NCBI RefSeq assembly: GCF_009712475.1
Contig: NZ_VCJO01000003.1
Location: forward strand, 372,916 to 436,915
Origin: Micromonospora sp. CP22
GTDB taxonomy: Bacteria; Actinomycetota; Actinomycetes; Mycobacteriales; Micromonosporaceae
Reading direction: 5' to 3'
DNA: 64,000 nt
Part shown: one piece after another, positions 46,481 through 54,323 of the stretch
How positions within the stretch are numbered: the first letter of the stretch is position 1
Layout: the number at the start of each line of letters is the position of its first letter
Notes under the pieces: generated by a model
The model's input: the letters and a program-made list of their open reading frames with translations, nothing else
What the model was told of the DNA's origin: nothing
Databases searched by the model: none
Program-made: the position numbers and the translations under genes

Positions 46481-46486
46481 GGTGGC

Positions 46487-46492
46487 AGCCTA
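46487..46492 (-). promoter_or_regulatory. Candidate -10 box, leaderless DAK-recG transcript
   Basis: TAGGCT on the minus strand is followed by 6 bases and the GTG of the DAK gene. No Shine-Dalgarno is present, so the operon mRNA is predicted to begin at the start codon. Confidence 0.5.
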
Positions 46493-46604
46493 CTGGCGTA
46501 CGCTGACAGTTGCCCGGCACCGGGCGGTCCCGCTTCGGCCGGTTCGCCCGCGCGCACCCGCTCGTCCCGCCCGGGTCTTGCGTGGTGACGGCGACCGAGC
46601 CCGG

Positions 46605-46635
46605 TTGGGCGGCCGGTTCCCCTATCGGGTACCCT
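46605..46635 (+). promoter_or_regulatory. Candidate rpmB promoter
   Basis: TTGGGC and TACCCT are separated by 19 bases, giving a leader of about 58 nt before the rpmB GTG. The spacing is slightly long. Confidence 0.35.
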
Positions 46636-46699
46636 GGCCAGGTTGCCCGGGCTGCGCCTGGCGGCGACTTCATGAACGTTTCAATCCCAGGAGTATCCC

Positions 46700-46891
46700 G
46701 TGGCTAGCGTGTGTGACGTCTGTGGCAAGGGGCCGGGCTTCGGCCACAACGTGTCCCACTCGCACCGGCGGACCAACCGCCGCTGGAACCCGAACATCCA
46801 GTCGGTGCGCACCCCGGCCGGTGGCGGCACGACCAAGAAGCTGAAGGTCTGCACCTCCTGCATCAAGGCCGGCAAGGTCGCCCGCGCCTGA
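46700..46891 (+). CDS. rpmB: 50S ribosomal protein L28 (zinc form)
   Basis: L28 of 63 residues, starting [22 protein letters not shown] with CxxC and a second CTSC pair, the zinc-binding C+ form. AGGAG lies 6 bases before the GTG. It is monocistronic, divergent from DAK-recG, and ended by a strong palindrome. Confidence 0.97.
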   Translation: MASVCDVCGKGPGFGHNVSHSHRRTNRRWNPNIQSVRTPAGGGTTKKLKVCTSCIKAGKVARA

Positions 46892-46920
46892 CGCGGTAGC
46901 AGCAGGAATCACGACCGTCT

Positions 46921-46950
46921 CACCGGCGGGCCCAGCTGGGCCCGCCGGTG
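46921..46950. terminator. Perfect 30-nt palindrome after rpmB
   Basis: The two 15-base arms (CACCGGCGGGCCCAG and complement) meet without a spacer. It sits 29 bases after the rpmB stop and before the 3' end of the convergent GNAT gene, so it probably terminates both. Confidence 0.8.
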
Positions 46951-46978
46951 TTGTCGTGTCCGCAGCCGGTTCGGCCGC

Positions 46979-47437
46979 TCAGAGGGTGCGGCCGAACGAC
47001 AGGCAGCCGGGCTCGTCGGCGTAGAAGCCGAAGTTGGGGATCCGCTCGTAGCCGGCCGCCTTGTACAGCGCGATCGCCTCCGGCTGCCGGTCGCCGCACT
47101 CCAGGATGAGCCGTCGGCGGCCGTGCTCACGAGCCGAGCGTTCGATGGCCGCCAACAGCGTCCGCGCCACCCCTCGTCCCCGGGCCTCCGGCGCGGTGTA
47201 CATCCGCTTCAACTCGGCGTCGTCGCCGTGACTGCGCCAGCCGCCGCACCCCACCGGCTGCCCGTCGAGCCGGGCCACCAGGAAGGCCCCGGCCGGTGGT
47301 ACGAACTCGCTCGCGTCGATCGGCGTCTCGTCGCCGCTGCCGCCGTACCGGGACGCTAGGTCGGCCAGGGTAGCGGTGATCAACCGCTGGGCCACCGGGG
47401 AGTCGAACGGCACCTCGTGGATTTCGATCTCGTGCAC
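46979..47437 (-). CDS. GNAT-family N-acetyltransferase
   Basis: A 152-residue single GNAT domain. Motif A with the acetyl-CoA loop is LKRMYTAPEARGRGVARTLL, followed by the beta5 strand LILECGDRQPEAIALYKAAGYE. The substrate is unknown. The GTG is chosen because TACCCT stands exactly 6 bases upstream and residues before it are low-complexity. Confidence 0.86.
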   Translation of the reverse strand: MHEIEIHEVPFDSPVAQRLITATLADLASRYGGSGDETPIDASEFVPPAGAFLVARLDGQPVGCGGWRSHGDDAELKRMYTAPEARGRGVARTLLAAIERSAREHGRRRLILECGDRQPEAIALYKAAGYERIPNFGFYADEPGCLSFGRTL

Positions 47438-47443
47438 CCGTGC

Positions 47444-47449
47444 AGGGTA
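47444..47449 (-). promoter_or_regulatory. Candidate -10 box, leaderless GNAT transcript
   Basis: TACCCT on the minus strand is followed by 6 bases and GTG. No Shine-Dalgarno is visible. No -35 is clear. Confidence 0.45.
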
Positions 47450-47486
47450 CGACCCGGTCGACCAGGCACCGCCGGGTGGCCTGCGA

Positions 47487-48425
47487 TCAGCGGAAATGGT
47501 CCCATCCGGGCGGGCCGTCGAACGGTCGGCCATCCACCGTCACACCGGAGCCCTCGGCGACCCGGCCGATCTGCCGCCACCCCGGCGGCAGGGCCGTCGC
47601 CGGGGGGAACGTCGCGGCCAACGCGTGGTCGTCGCCCCCGGCCAGCAGCCAGGCGTACGGGTCGACGCCGAGCGCCTGCGCGGCGTCACGCATCGGCGAC
47701 GGCACCTCGAAGGCGTCCCGGGCGATGTCGACGGCCACACCGCTGGCCTTCGCCACGTGCCCGAGGTCGGCGAGCAACCCGTCCGAGACGTCGATCATGG
47801 CGGTGGCACCGAGCCGGGCGGCCTGCGGTCCGGCCGAGTACGGCACCTCCGGCCGCCGGTACGCCTCGACCAGCAGCCGGGGCGTACGGAAGCCACGGGA
47901 GAGCACGGTGAACCCGGCCGCCGCGTGCCCGGTGCGACCGGCCAGGGCGAGCAGGTCTCCGGGGCGGGCACCGGCCCGGGTCACCGGTGACCGACCGCCC
48001 AGGTCACCGAGTGCGGTGACCGCGATGGTCAGCGTGGGACTGGCGGACATGTCCCCGCCCACCACGCTGGCCCCGACACCGGCCGCCTCGGCGCCGATCC
48101 CGTCGGCGAGTGCCTCCATCCAGTCGGTGTCCACGTCCGCCGGTACGCAGAGCGCCACCAGCAGGGCAGTCGGTTCGGCACCCATGGCGGCCACGTCCGC
48201 GAGATTCGCCGCCGCGGCCCGCCGACCGATGTCGTGTGCACCGGACCAGTCCCGGCGGAAGTGCCGCCCCTCGACCAGCACGTCGGTGGTGGCGACCACC
48301 CGGGCGTCCGGCGCGGCGACCAGCGCGGCGTCGTCACCGGGTCCCAGCAGCACCGTTGCGCCGTACGACAGCCGGGCGGTCACCCGGTCGATCAGCCCGA
48401 ACTCCCCGACACCCGCGACGCTCAC
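47487..48425 (-). CDS. thiL: Thiamine-monophosphate kinase
   Basis: ThiL phosphorylates thiamine monophosphate to the active diphosphate. The 312-residue AIR-synthase-fold protein shows GPGDDAALVA, TTDVLVEGRHFRRDW, NLADVAAMGAEP, VVGGDMSASP and MIDVSDGLLADLGH. GTG 48425 gives the family-like N-terminus VAGVGEFGLIDRV; a GTG at 48485 would add 20 unlike residues. It is divergent from the Lrp-type gene. Confidence 0.94.
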   Translation of the reverse strand: MSVAGVGEFGLIDRVTARLSYGATVLLGPGDDAALVAAPDARVVATTDVLVEGRHFRRDWSGAHDIGRRAAAANLADVAAMGAEPTALLVALCVPADVDTDWMEALADGIGAEAAGVGASVVGGDMSASPTLTIAVTALGDLGGRSPVTRAGARPGDLLALAGRTGHAAAGFTVLSRGFRTPRLLVEAYRRPEVPYSAGPQAARLGATAMIDVSDGLLADLGHVAKASGVAVDIARDAFEVPSPMRDAAQALGVDPYAWLLAGGDDHALAATFPPATALPPGWRQIGRVAEGSGVTVDGRPFDGPPGWDHFR

Positions 48426-48589
48426 GCCGACACCCCGCTGCGCCGCAGGCCGTGAAACGCCCCCGCGCTGAGCCTGATACTGCACTCGCTCACTGCTTCT
48501 CCTTGGCCACCGATAGGGATCTGCCCTGGTCCGTAAGGTACTTTCTCCCTTCGGGCCGCCTGGCGGCGGCGACGGGAGGGAGGTCGAGC

Positions 48590-48823
48590 GTGGTACAGGC
48601 GTACATCCTCATCCAGACAGAGGTCGGCAAAGCACGTGACGTGGCCGGGCACATCGCGGATCTCACCGGCGTGGTCCGGGTCGATGCGGTCACCGGGCCG
48701 TACGACGTGGTCGTGCTCACCGAGGCGAACACCGTCGACGAACTCGGCAAGCTCATCGTCAGCAACGTGCAGATGGTGCCCGGGATCACCCGCACCCTCA
48801 CCTGTTCGGTGGTGCACCTGTAA
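48590..48823 (+). CDS. Lrp/AsnC-type ligand-binding domain protein (stand-alone RAM domain)
   Basis: A 77-residue protein consisting only of the Lrp/AsnC ligand-binding fold (VQAYILIQTEVGKARDVAGH, VVRVDAVTGPYDVVVLTEA, ITRTLTCSVVHL). It lacks any DNA-binding domain. Such stand-alone proteins oligomerise and may modulate full Lrp regulators. GGAGG 6 bases before the GTG fixes the start. It is followed directly by the DUF3515 gene. Confidence 0.9.
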   Translation: MVQAYILIQTEVGKARDVAGHIADLTGVVRVDAVTGPYDVVVLTEANTVDELGKLIVSNVQMVPGITRTLTCSVVHL

Positions 48824-49444
48824 GTGGACGAGCACGTGGGATCCTCTGTCGCCCAGGCCGACCGCCCGGAGACGCCGGCAGCCGACCGTACCAACCGCAG
48901 CGCGGCTCTGATCGCCACGGCGGTGGCGGTGCCGGTGGCCCTGCTGGTGGGAGCGCTGGCGCTGGGCAACCTCTCGCCGGACGAACCGGCCGCCGCGCCG
49001 CAACCGTCGGCGACCACGCCCGGTCCGGTCTCCACCGCGCCGGTCGAGATGGCCGCGCCGCAGCTTGCCGAACGTCCGGCCGTCGTCTGCCGCGCGCTGT
49101 TGTCGCAGCTGCCCGACTCGTACCGCGACCTGCCGCAACGGCCGGTCAGCGCCGGGCCGGAGCAGAACGCCGCGTACGGCGACCCGGCGATCACCATCGC
49201 CTGCGGCGGTGACGAGCCCACGTTGGAGCGCGACGACCACCTCTACCTGGTGAACTCGGTCTGCTGGTTCGCGGTGGAAGGGCCCGACGCCACGGAGCTG
49301 ACCACCGTCGACCGGGAGACCCCGGTGACCCTGCGGGTGCCGCACTTCTACGGCGAGGCGTTGCAGTGGGCCTCCCCGGTCTCCGCCACCATCGTCGAGT
49401 CGGTCCCGTCGTCCGACTCGGCGCCGGCCGGCTGCACCTCCTGA
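48824..49444 (+). CDS. DUF3515 membrane protein
   Basis: A 206-residue protein with one membrane helix (about 26-48) after a short basic leader. The predicted extracytoplasmic domain has three Cys (VVCRALLSQLPDSYRDL, ITIACGG, NSVCWFAVEG) and a final Cys, the DUF3515 pattern found near ddl in actinobacteria (Rv2980). Function unknown. Its GTG immediately follows the TAA of the Lrp-type gene, so translation is coupled. Confidence 0.88.
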   Translation: MDEHVGSSVAQADRPETPAADRTNRSAALIATAVAVPVALLVGALALGNLSPDEPAAAPQPSATTPGPVSTAPVEMAAPQLAERPAVVCRALLSQLPDSYRDLPQRPVSAGPEQNAAYGDPAITIACGGDEPTLERDDHLYLVNSVCWFAVEGPDATELTTVDRETPVTLRVPHFYGEALQWASPVSATIVESVPSSDSAPAGCTS

Positions 49445-49510
49445 GGCACCGGCACGGCACCACCCGGCGGCCCTCCTGCGGCACCGGCCACGCGCCGCCC
49501 GGGGCGAGGG

Positions 49511-50617
49511 TCAGTACTGCCCGGTCCCCCGGGTCAGCGCGGTACGGATGAGCCGATCGACCAGCTTCGGGTACTCCAGCCCGGCCGCCGCCCACATCCT
49601 CGGGAACATCGACGTCGGCGTGAAGCCGGGCATCGTGTTGATCTCGTTGAGGTACACGTCGAGGTCGGGCGTGACGAAGAAGTCGACGCGGGCCAGACCG
49701 GCACAGTCCAGCGCGGTGAAGGCGCGTACGGCGTAGTCGCGTACCTGCCGGGTGACCGACTCCGGCAGATCGGCCGGGATGTCGTACTCGCAGGCGTCCT
49801 CGGCGTCGATGTACTTGGCCTCGAAGTCGTAGAAGTCGTAGTCCCCGACCACCCGGACCTCGGCGAGAACCGACGCCTCCGGCGCGCCACCGGCCTCGCC
49901 CTCCAGCACGCCGCACTCGATTTCCCGACCGACGATGGCCCCCTCGACCAGCACCTTGCTGTCGATCTCCCGGGCGGTGGCGACGGCCGCGTCGAGATCC
50001 GCCCAGTCGTTGACCTTGGTGATGCCGAAGGAGGACCCGGCCCGGGAGGGCTTGACGAAGACCGGCAGGCCCAGACGTTGCCGGTCCGCCTCGCTCAACG
50101 TCATGCCGCTGCGCAGCACCGCGTACGGGCCGACCGGGATCCCCTCGGCGACGCAGAGCTTCTTGGTGAACTCCTTGTCCATCGCGGCGGCCGAGGCGAA
50201 CACCTTCGCGCCGACGTACGGGATGCCGGCCATCTCCAGCATGCCCTGGATGGTGCCGTCCTCACCGTAGGCGCCGTGCAGCACCGGGAAGACCACGTCC
50301 ACGTCGGCGAGCGCCCGGGGGCCCTCGGCCGGGTCGAGCACGAGCAGCCCGCCGCCGGTGGGGTCGGCCCGCAGCACGACGTCGGTGCCGGATTCCGCGG
50401 TGATCTCCGGCAGCCGTCGGGCGTTGATCGCCAACCGGCCCGGGTCGTCGCTGGTGAGCACCCACTGGCCGGCCCGGGTGATACCCACCGGCACCACCTC
50501 GAACTCGTCCGGGTCGAGCGCGCCGAGCACGCTGCCGGCACTGACGCACGAGATGCCGTGTTCCGGGCTGCGGCCGCCGAAGACGATCGCCACGCGGGTC
50601 TTGCCTGGGGTGGTCAC
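49511..50617 (-). CDS. ddl: D-alanine--D-alanine ligase
   Basis: Ddl makes the D-Ala-D-Ala dipeptide for peptidoglycan. The 368-residue ATP-grasp enzyme has [48 protein letters not shown], the omega loop [10 protein letters not shown] and [10 protein letters not shown]. The Phe in the omega loop is also usual, as I recall, in mycobacterial Ddl, so D-Ala-D-Lac activity should not be inferred. GTG 50617 has AAAGG upstream; GTG 50626 is an alternative. TAAGGT at 50662-50667 (minus strand) may be its -10. Confidence 0.95.
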   Translation of the reverse strand: MTTPGKTRVAIVFGGRSPEHGISCVSAGSVLGALDPDEFEVVPVGITRAGQWVLTSDDPGRLAINARRLPEITAESGTDVVLRADPTGGGLLVLDPAEGPRALADVDVVFPVLHGAYGEDGTIQGMLEMAGIPYVGAKVFASAAAMDKEFTKKLCVAEGIPVGPYAVLRSGMTLSEADRQRLGLPVFVKPSRAGSSFGITKVNDWADLDAAVATAREIDSKVLVEGAIVGREIECGVLEGEAGGAPEASVLAEVRVVGDYDFYDFEAKYIDAEDACEYDIPADLPESVTRQVRDYAVRAFTALDCAGLARVDFFVTPDLDVYLNEINTMPGFTPTSMFPRMWAAAGLEYPKLVDRLIRTALTRGTGQY

Positions 50618-50771
50618 TGCGGTCACCTTTCCGGGACGCACTGCTGGCGCTCTCCCGGATGACCTTACTGTGCGTGGCGGGTACGGGTAGCCGATACCCT
50701 GCGGCAACGCGCGTCAGCCGCAAACGGTCAATCGGTGCTATACGGAACGTAATCGCACAGCGTCGGCTGAG

Positions 50772-51008
50772 TCAGCCCGCCAGCTCCCGTTCGCCGTACG
50801 CGTGCCGTCGACCGATGGCGAGCACCTTGACCCGCTGCCGACCGGCCCGCACCATGCCCAGCGCCATGAAGGCCCCGGCGATCCGCTCGGCTGCCTCGCG
50901 GCTGCTCGCACCAACCACCTGACGGCGACGCTCGGGTGCCAGCCGCTCGTTACGACCCTCCACCTCGTACGGGCGGACGTCGGTCAGCACCACCAGAAAC
51001 CGTGTCAT
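50772..51008 (-). CDS. Hypothetical 78-residue protein
   Basis: A small basic protein, MTRFLVVLTDVRPYEVEGRN followed by an Arg-rich helix region (REAAERIAGAFMALGMV) and a final beta strand. No family is recognised with confidence, and no signal peptide or membrane helix is visible. It lies upstream of ddl on the same strand with 154 bases between. The start is not backed by a clear Shine-Dalgarno. Codon use is like its neighbours, so I favour a real gene. Confidence 0.55.
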   Translation of the reverse strand: MTRFLVVLTDVRPYEVEGRNERLAPERRRQVVGASSREAAERIAGAFMALGMVRAGRQRVKVLAIGRRHAYGERELAG

Positions 51009-51283
51009 CGCCGGCCGTCCCGGCGCTCGCCGAAAATCCGCTGACCAGTTCGCACGTCGATTCCCTTCCGGTGGCCGACCAACTGGCGCGGCACGCGGCG
51101 GTCAGGTACGGGGGAAAACCCGACCGCCGCGCGCCCCATCCCCTCCGGTCGCTCACCACCACCGTCGCCACGACAACCGGCGGTGAGGACGCGTTAACAG
51201 ATTGACACCTCCACAGGCGTGAATGCAACTCTCACTGGCGTTCTCTCATGTACAGATTCCCAAATACATGCGACCATCTATGC

Positions 51284-52129
51284 ATGGCTCCGAAGACAGC
51301 CCGCGCCCGTCGGCTGGGCATCGCCCTGCGCCACCATCGGGAGGCCGCCGGCCTCACCCTGGAGACCGCAGCCGACGAGATCAACAGCACCCGTAGCACC
51401 CTCTCCCGCTACGAGAACGCGCAGACCCTGGTCAGTCCGGCCACCGTGCGGGCCCTGCTCACCCTCTACGGTGTCTCGGCGGAAGAGGTCGCCGCCGCTG
51501 TCGAGCTCGCCAAGGACGCGCGCAAGCCGGGCTGGTGGGTGTCCTACTCGTACCTGCTCGACCGGCGCACCATCGACTTCATCGCGCTGGAGGCCGAGGC
51601 GGTCGCCATCGCCAACTTCGAGCCGTCGGTGGTGCCGGGGCTGTTGCAGACCGCCGACTACATCCGCGGCGTGATGCGCGGCGGGCCACACACCCTCAGC
51701 GACAGCGACGTCGAGGAACGGGTGCGCATGCGGCTGGACCGGCAGCAGCGCATCTTCGAGGATGAGCCGCCGATCTTCGACGCGATCCTCGACGAGGCCG
51801 CCCTGCTCCGCCCGGTCGGTGACCACTCCGCGCAGCAGGGCCAGCTGAGCCACCTGCTCAAGATGAGCGAGCTGCCGAACATCACGGTCCAGGTGATCCC
51901 GCTGGCCGCCGGCTACCACCGGGGCACCCGGGGCTCACTGCACATCCTCGAATTCGCCGACCCGGAGGACCCGATCATCGCCTCCGTGGAGACGGTGGCC
52001 GGGCAGATGATCCTCGACCGTCCCGGCGAGCTGCGTACCTGCACCAAGATCATGGAGCACCTGCGCACCGTCGCACTCAGCCCGACGGCCAGCCGCGAGG
52101 CAATCTTCCAACTCCTGAAGGGACGGTAA
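51284..52129 (+). CDS. XRE-family regulator with DUF5753 domain
   Basis: A 281-residue regulator. The N-terminal helix-turn-helix (ALRHHREAAGLTLETAADEI, then STRSTLSRYEN) is followed by a DUF5753 sensor-like domain (DFIALEAEAVAIANFEPSVV, PGLLQTADYIRGVM, and the ITVQVIPLAAG and ILEFADPEDP strands). Streptomyces members such as WhiJ control development. It pairs with the DUF397 gene 4 bases downstream. A consensus TTGACA (51202-51207) lies upstream without a good -10. ATG 51284 is used; ATG 51248 would add 12 residues. The 239-base gap before it shows nothing else. Confidence 0.88.
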   Translation: MAPKTARARRLGIALRHHREAAGLTLETAADEINSTRSTLSRYENAQTLVSPATVRALLTLYGVSAEEVAAAVELAKDARKPGWWVSYSYLLDRRTIDFIALEAEAVAIANFEPSVVPGLLQTADYIRGVMRGGPHTLSDSDVEERVRMRLDRQQRIFEDEPPIFDAILDEAALLRPVGDHSAQQGQLSHLLKMSELPNITVQVIPLAAGYHRGTRGSLHILEFADPEDPIIASVETVAGQMILDRPGELRTCTKIMEHLRTVALSPTASREAIFQLLKGR

Positions 52130-52133
52130 TGCG

Positions 52134-52334
52134 ATGACACCGACGACCAACGCGGTGGTGACCGTGACCGGGTGGCGCAAGAGCAGCCACAGCGGCGACG
52201 AGGGCGCCTGCGTCGAGGTGGCGGTCGCTCCCGGCACGGTCGCCGTACGCGACTCCAAGGACCCGCACGGCCCGCTGCTGATCTTCCCGCCGTCGGCGTG
52301 GACCACCTTCGCCCAGGCTCCACCGACCCGCTGA
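52134..52334 (+). CDS. DUF397 protein, partner of the XRE regulator
   Basis: A 66-residue DUF397 protein with the family pattern WRKSSHSGDEGACVEVA, VAVRDSKDPHGPLLIF and SAWTTFA. In Streptomyces such small proteins bind or antagonise the adjacent DUF5753 regulator in a toxin-antitoxin-like or developmental switch. That behaviour is inferred here. The ATG begins 4 bases after the regulator stop. Confidence 0.92.
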   Translation: MTPTTNAVVTVTGWRKSSHSGDEGACVEVAVAPGTVAVRDSKDPHGPLLIFPPSAWTTFAQAPPTR

Positions 52335-52365
52335 GCCCCCGGAGCAAACCGCACCCCCAGTGCCG

Positions 52366-52402
52366 CTGACCGGGCCGGTAAGGGCACCGCCGGCCCGGTC
52401 AG
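52366..52402. terminator. Convergent terminator hairpin
   Basis: A perfect 13-bp stem (CTGACCGGGCCGG, 52366-52378, with 52390-52402) lies between the DUF397 gene and the 3' end of the opposing ROK gene. Confidence 0.75.
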
Positions 52403-52422
52403 CCCCTCCGGCTACCGAAGGC

Positions 52423-53463
52423 TCAGTCGCCGGCCGACGGCGAAGGTGCCGTCCGGATCGCTTCCAGCGCGGCCAGCGCCACCCCCCGCGCGCCGGCCAT
52501 GTCGCGGTCGGGCACCACCGCGAAAGTGGCCAGGGCGGCCTGCTCCGCACGGAGCCTGGTGTGTTCCCGCACGGCGGCCAGGAACCAGTCGCGGAACTCC
52601 GCGTCCGTCTCCACCACCCCACCGCCGACGAAGTACGCGTGCGGATCGGTGAAGTTCGCCGCGATGGTGAACAGAGCACCGAGCGCCCTCGCCTGCTGGG
52701 CGAAGATCTCCCGGGCGAGTTCGTCACCGCGCTCCCCGTAACCGCGTACCAGTTTCGCCGCCCGGCCCGGTTCCTCACCGGCCAACGGATGCCCCGGAAA
52801 GTTGGTCAGCCAGTACGGCAGCAGGTTGTGCTCGATCGCGGTGAGCGACACGACACTCTCGACGTCACCGGCGAAACCGCAGGCGCAGGTCGGCACCGGC
52901 TGCCCCGCCGCCAGCACGGTGGTCATCGGGATGTGCACGTGCCCCAGCTCACCGGCCATGCCCGCCGCCCCGGCGACGACCCGGCCGTTCTCGACCACGC
53001 CACCACCCAGCCCGGTACCGACGATCGCCGACACCGACGAGCGCCGCGCCGCGTCGGGCCCGAAGTGGACGTGGTGGGCGTAGAGCGCGGCCGCGTTGCC
53101 GTCGTTGTGGTAGACCACCCGCAAGCCCAACCGACGTTCGAGGGCGCCCCGCACGTCGTAGCCGCGCCAGGCCGGCTGGGAGAAGTTCGTGGACCCCTTC
53201 GACGAGATGACGCCGCTGGCGCTGGCCGGGCCGGGAGTGTCCAGACCCACGGCGGCGACCCGAGCGCGCGGCACCCCCGTGAGGGCCAGCACGCCGTCGA
53301 AGGCGTCCGCCATCGCCGCCACCGCCGCCTCGGGCCCGTCCTGCACCCGGCTCGGCGTCTCCACCAGGCGGTCGACCAGGAACCGCCCGTCAAGCGTGAG
53401 CACCGTGGCGTTGTTGGCCGTGCCACCGTTGTCGATCCCGACGACCACCGTTGCGCTGTCCAC
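52423..53463 (-). CDS. ROK-family sugar kinase-like protein
   Basis: A 346-residue ROK protein without the DNA-binding domain, so a kinase rather than a repressor. ATP motif VVGIDNGGTANNATVL, substrate residues YHNDGNAAAL, the phosphate loop IVGTGLGGGVV and GELGHVHIP are present. The ROK zinc motif, usually CxCGxxGCxE, reads CACGFAGDVES: its third Cys is Asp, so zinc binding may be lost. Substrate unknown, possibly an amino sugar or glucose. The GTG at 53463 has GGAGG about 10 bases upstream. Confidence 0.85.
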   Translation of the reverse strand: MDSATVVVGIDNGGTANNATVLTLDGRFLVDRLVETPSRVQDGPEAAVAAMADAFDGVLALTGVPRARVAAVGLDTPGPASASGVISSKGSTNFSQPAWRGYDVRGALERRLGLRVVYHNDGNAAALYAHHVHFGPDAARRSSVSAIVGTGLGGGVVENGRVVAGAAGMAGELGHVHIPMTTVLAAGQPVPTCACGFAGDVESVVSLTAIEHNLLPYWLTNFPGHPLAGEEPGRAAKLVRGYGERGDELAREIFAQQARALGALFTIAANFTDPHAYFVGGGVVETDAEFRDWFLAAVREHTRLRAEQAALATFAVVPDRDMAGARGVALAALEAIRTAPSPSAGD

Positions 53464-53501
53464 CCGAGTTCCGCCTCCCGCCGCCCCAACCTGACGTGAG
53501 G

Positions 53502-54323
53502 CTAGTTCTCGTACGGTCGACCCGCCACGTCGACCGGGCACCGGCCCACCATGGCGGCCGCGCCCGACGCGTCGTCACAGACCACCGACGGCACCAGTCC
53601 GGCCTCGGTCAACACCACCCGGAACTGCTCCACCTGACCTCGGCCCACCTCCACCACCAGATGCCCACCGGGTGCGAGCCAGGTCGGCGCGGCAGCGGCC
53701 AGTCGGCGCAGCACCGCCAAACCGTCCGGCCCACCGTCGAGCGCCACCGGGGACTCGTACCGGCGTGCCTCCGGCGGTAGCAGGGCCATCGCCGCCGTCG
53801 GCACGTACGGGGCGTTCGCCACGACCAGGTCGAGCCGACCCTGCCAGGCAGCCGACAGCGGCTCGAAGAGGTCACCGGCGAGCACCGGTACGCCCAGGGC
53901 GGCCAGGTTGCGGCGGGCACAGGCCACCGCCACCGGGTCCGTGTCGACCGCGGCGACCAGCCGGGGCGCGGTGAGCCGCCGCGCCAACACGCGGCTGATC
54001 GCACCCGAGCCGCAGCACAGTTCCACCACGGTCGCCCCCGGCCCGGTCACCCGGACGGCGGCGGTGACCAACAGGGCGGTACGCGCCCGGGGCACGAAGA
54101 CACCCGGGTCGACGTCGATCCGCTCGCCGCAGAACGCCGCCCAGCCCAGCAGGTACTCCAGGGGCTCACCGGCGACCCGCCGATCGACCAGTTCCGCCAG
54201 CCGCTGCGGGCCGCCGCCCGCCGCCACGAGCAGGCGGGCCTCCTCCTCGGCCCACACGCAGCCGGCCCGCCGCAGCCGGGTGACCACGACGTCGTACCCG
54301 ACCGGGGAGACCGGCGATCCCAT
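53502..54323 (-). CDS. PrmC/HemK-paralog methyltransferase
   Basis: A 273-residue class I methyltransferase of the putative protein-(glutamine-N5) methyltransferase paralog group. AdoMet loop VVELCCGSGAISRVLARRL, acidic AAVDTDPVAV, and catalytic-region VVANAPYVP, which replaces the NPPY of true PrmC. Ala instead of Pro suggests a changed target. The ATG overlaps the stop of the upstream PLP gene by one base (TGATG). True prmC should lie beside prfA elsewhere. Confidence 0.84.
   Translation of the reverse strand: MGSPVSPVGYDVVVTRLRRAGCVWAEEEARLLVAAGGGPQRLAELVDRRVAGEPLEYLLGWAAFCGERIDVDPGVFVPRARTALLVTAAVRVTGPGATVVELCCGSGAISRVLARRLTAPRLVAAVDTDPVAVACARRNLAALGVPVLAGDLFEPLSAAWQGRLDLVVANAPYVPTAAMALLPPEARRYESPVALDGGPDGLAVLRRLAAAAPTWLAPGGHLVVEVGRGQVEQFRVVLTEAGLVPSVVCDDASGAAAMVGRCPVDVAGRPYEN

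Noticed and set aside
49511-50617. Ddl as a D-Ala-D-Lac ligase (glycopeptide resistance)
   Set aside because: The omega-loop Phe is common in mycobacterial Ddl and there are no vanH or vanX neighbours.
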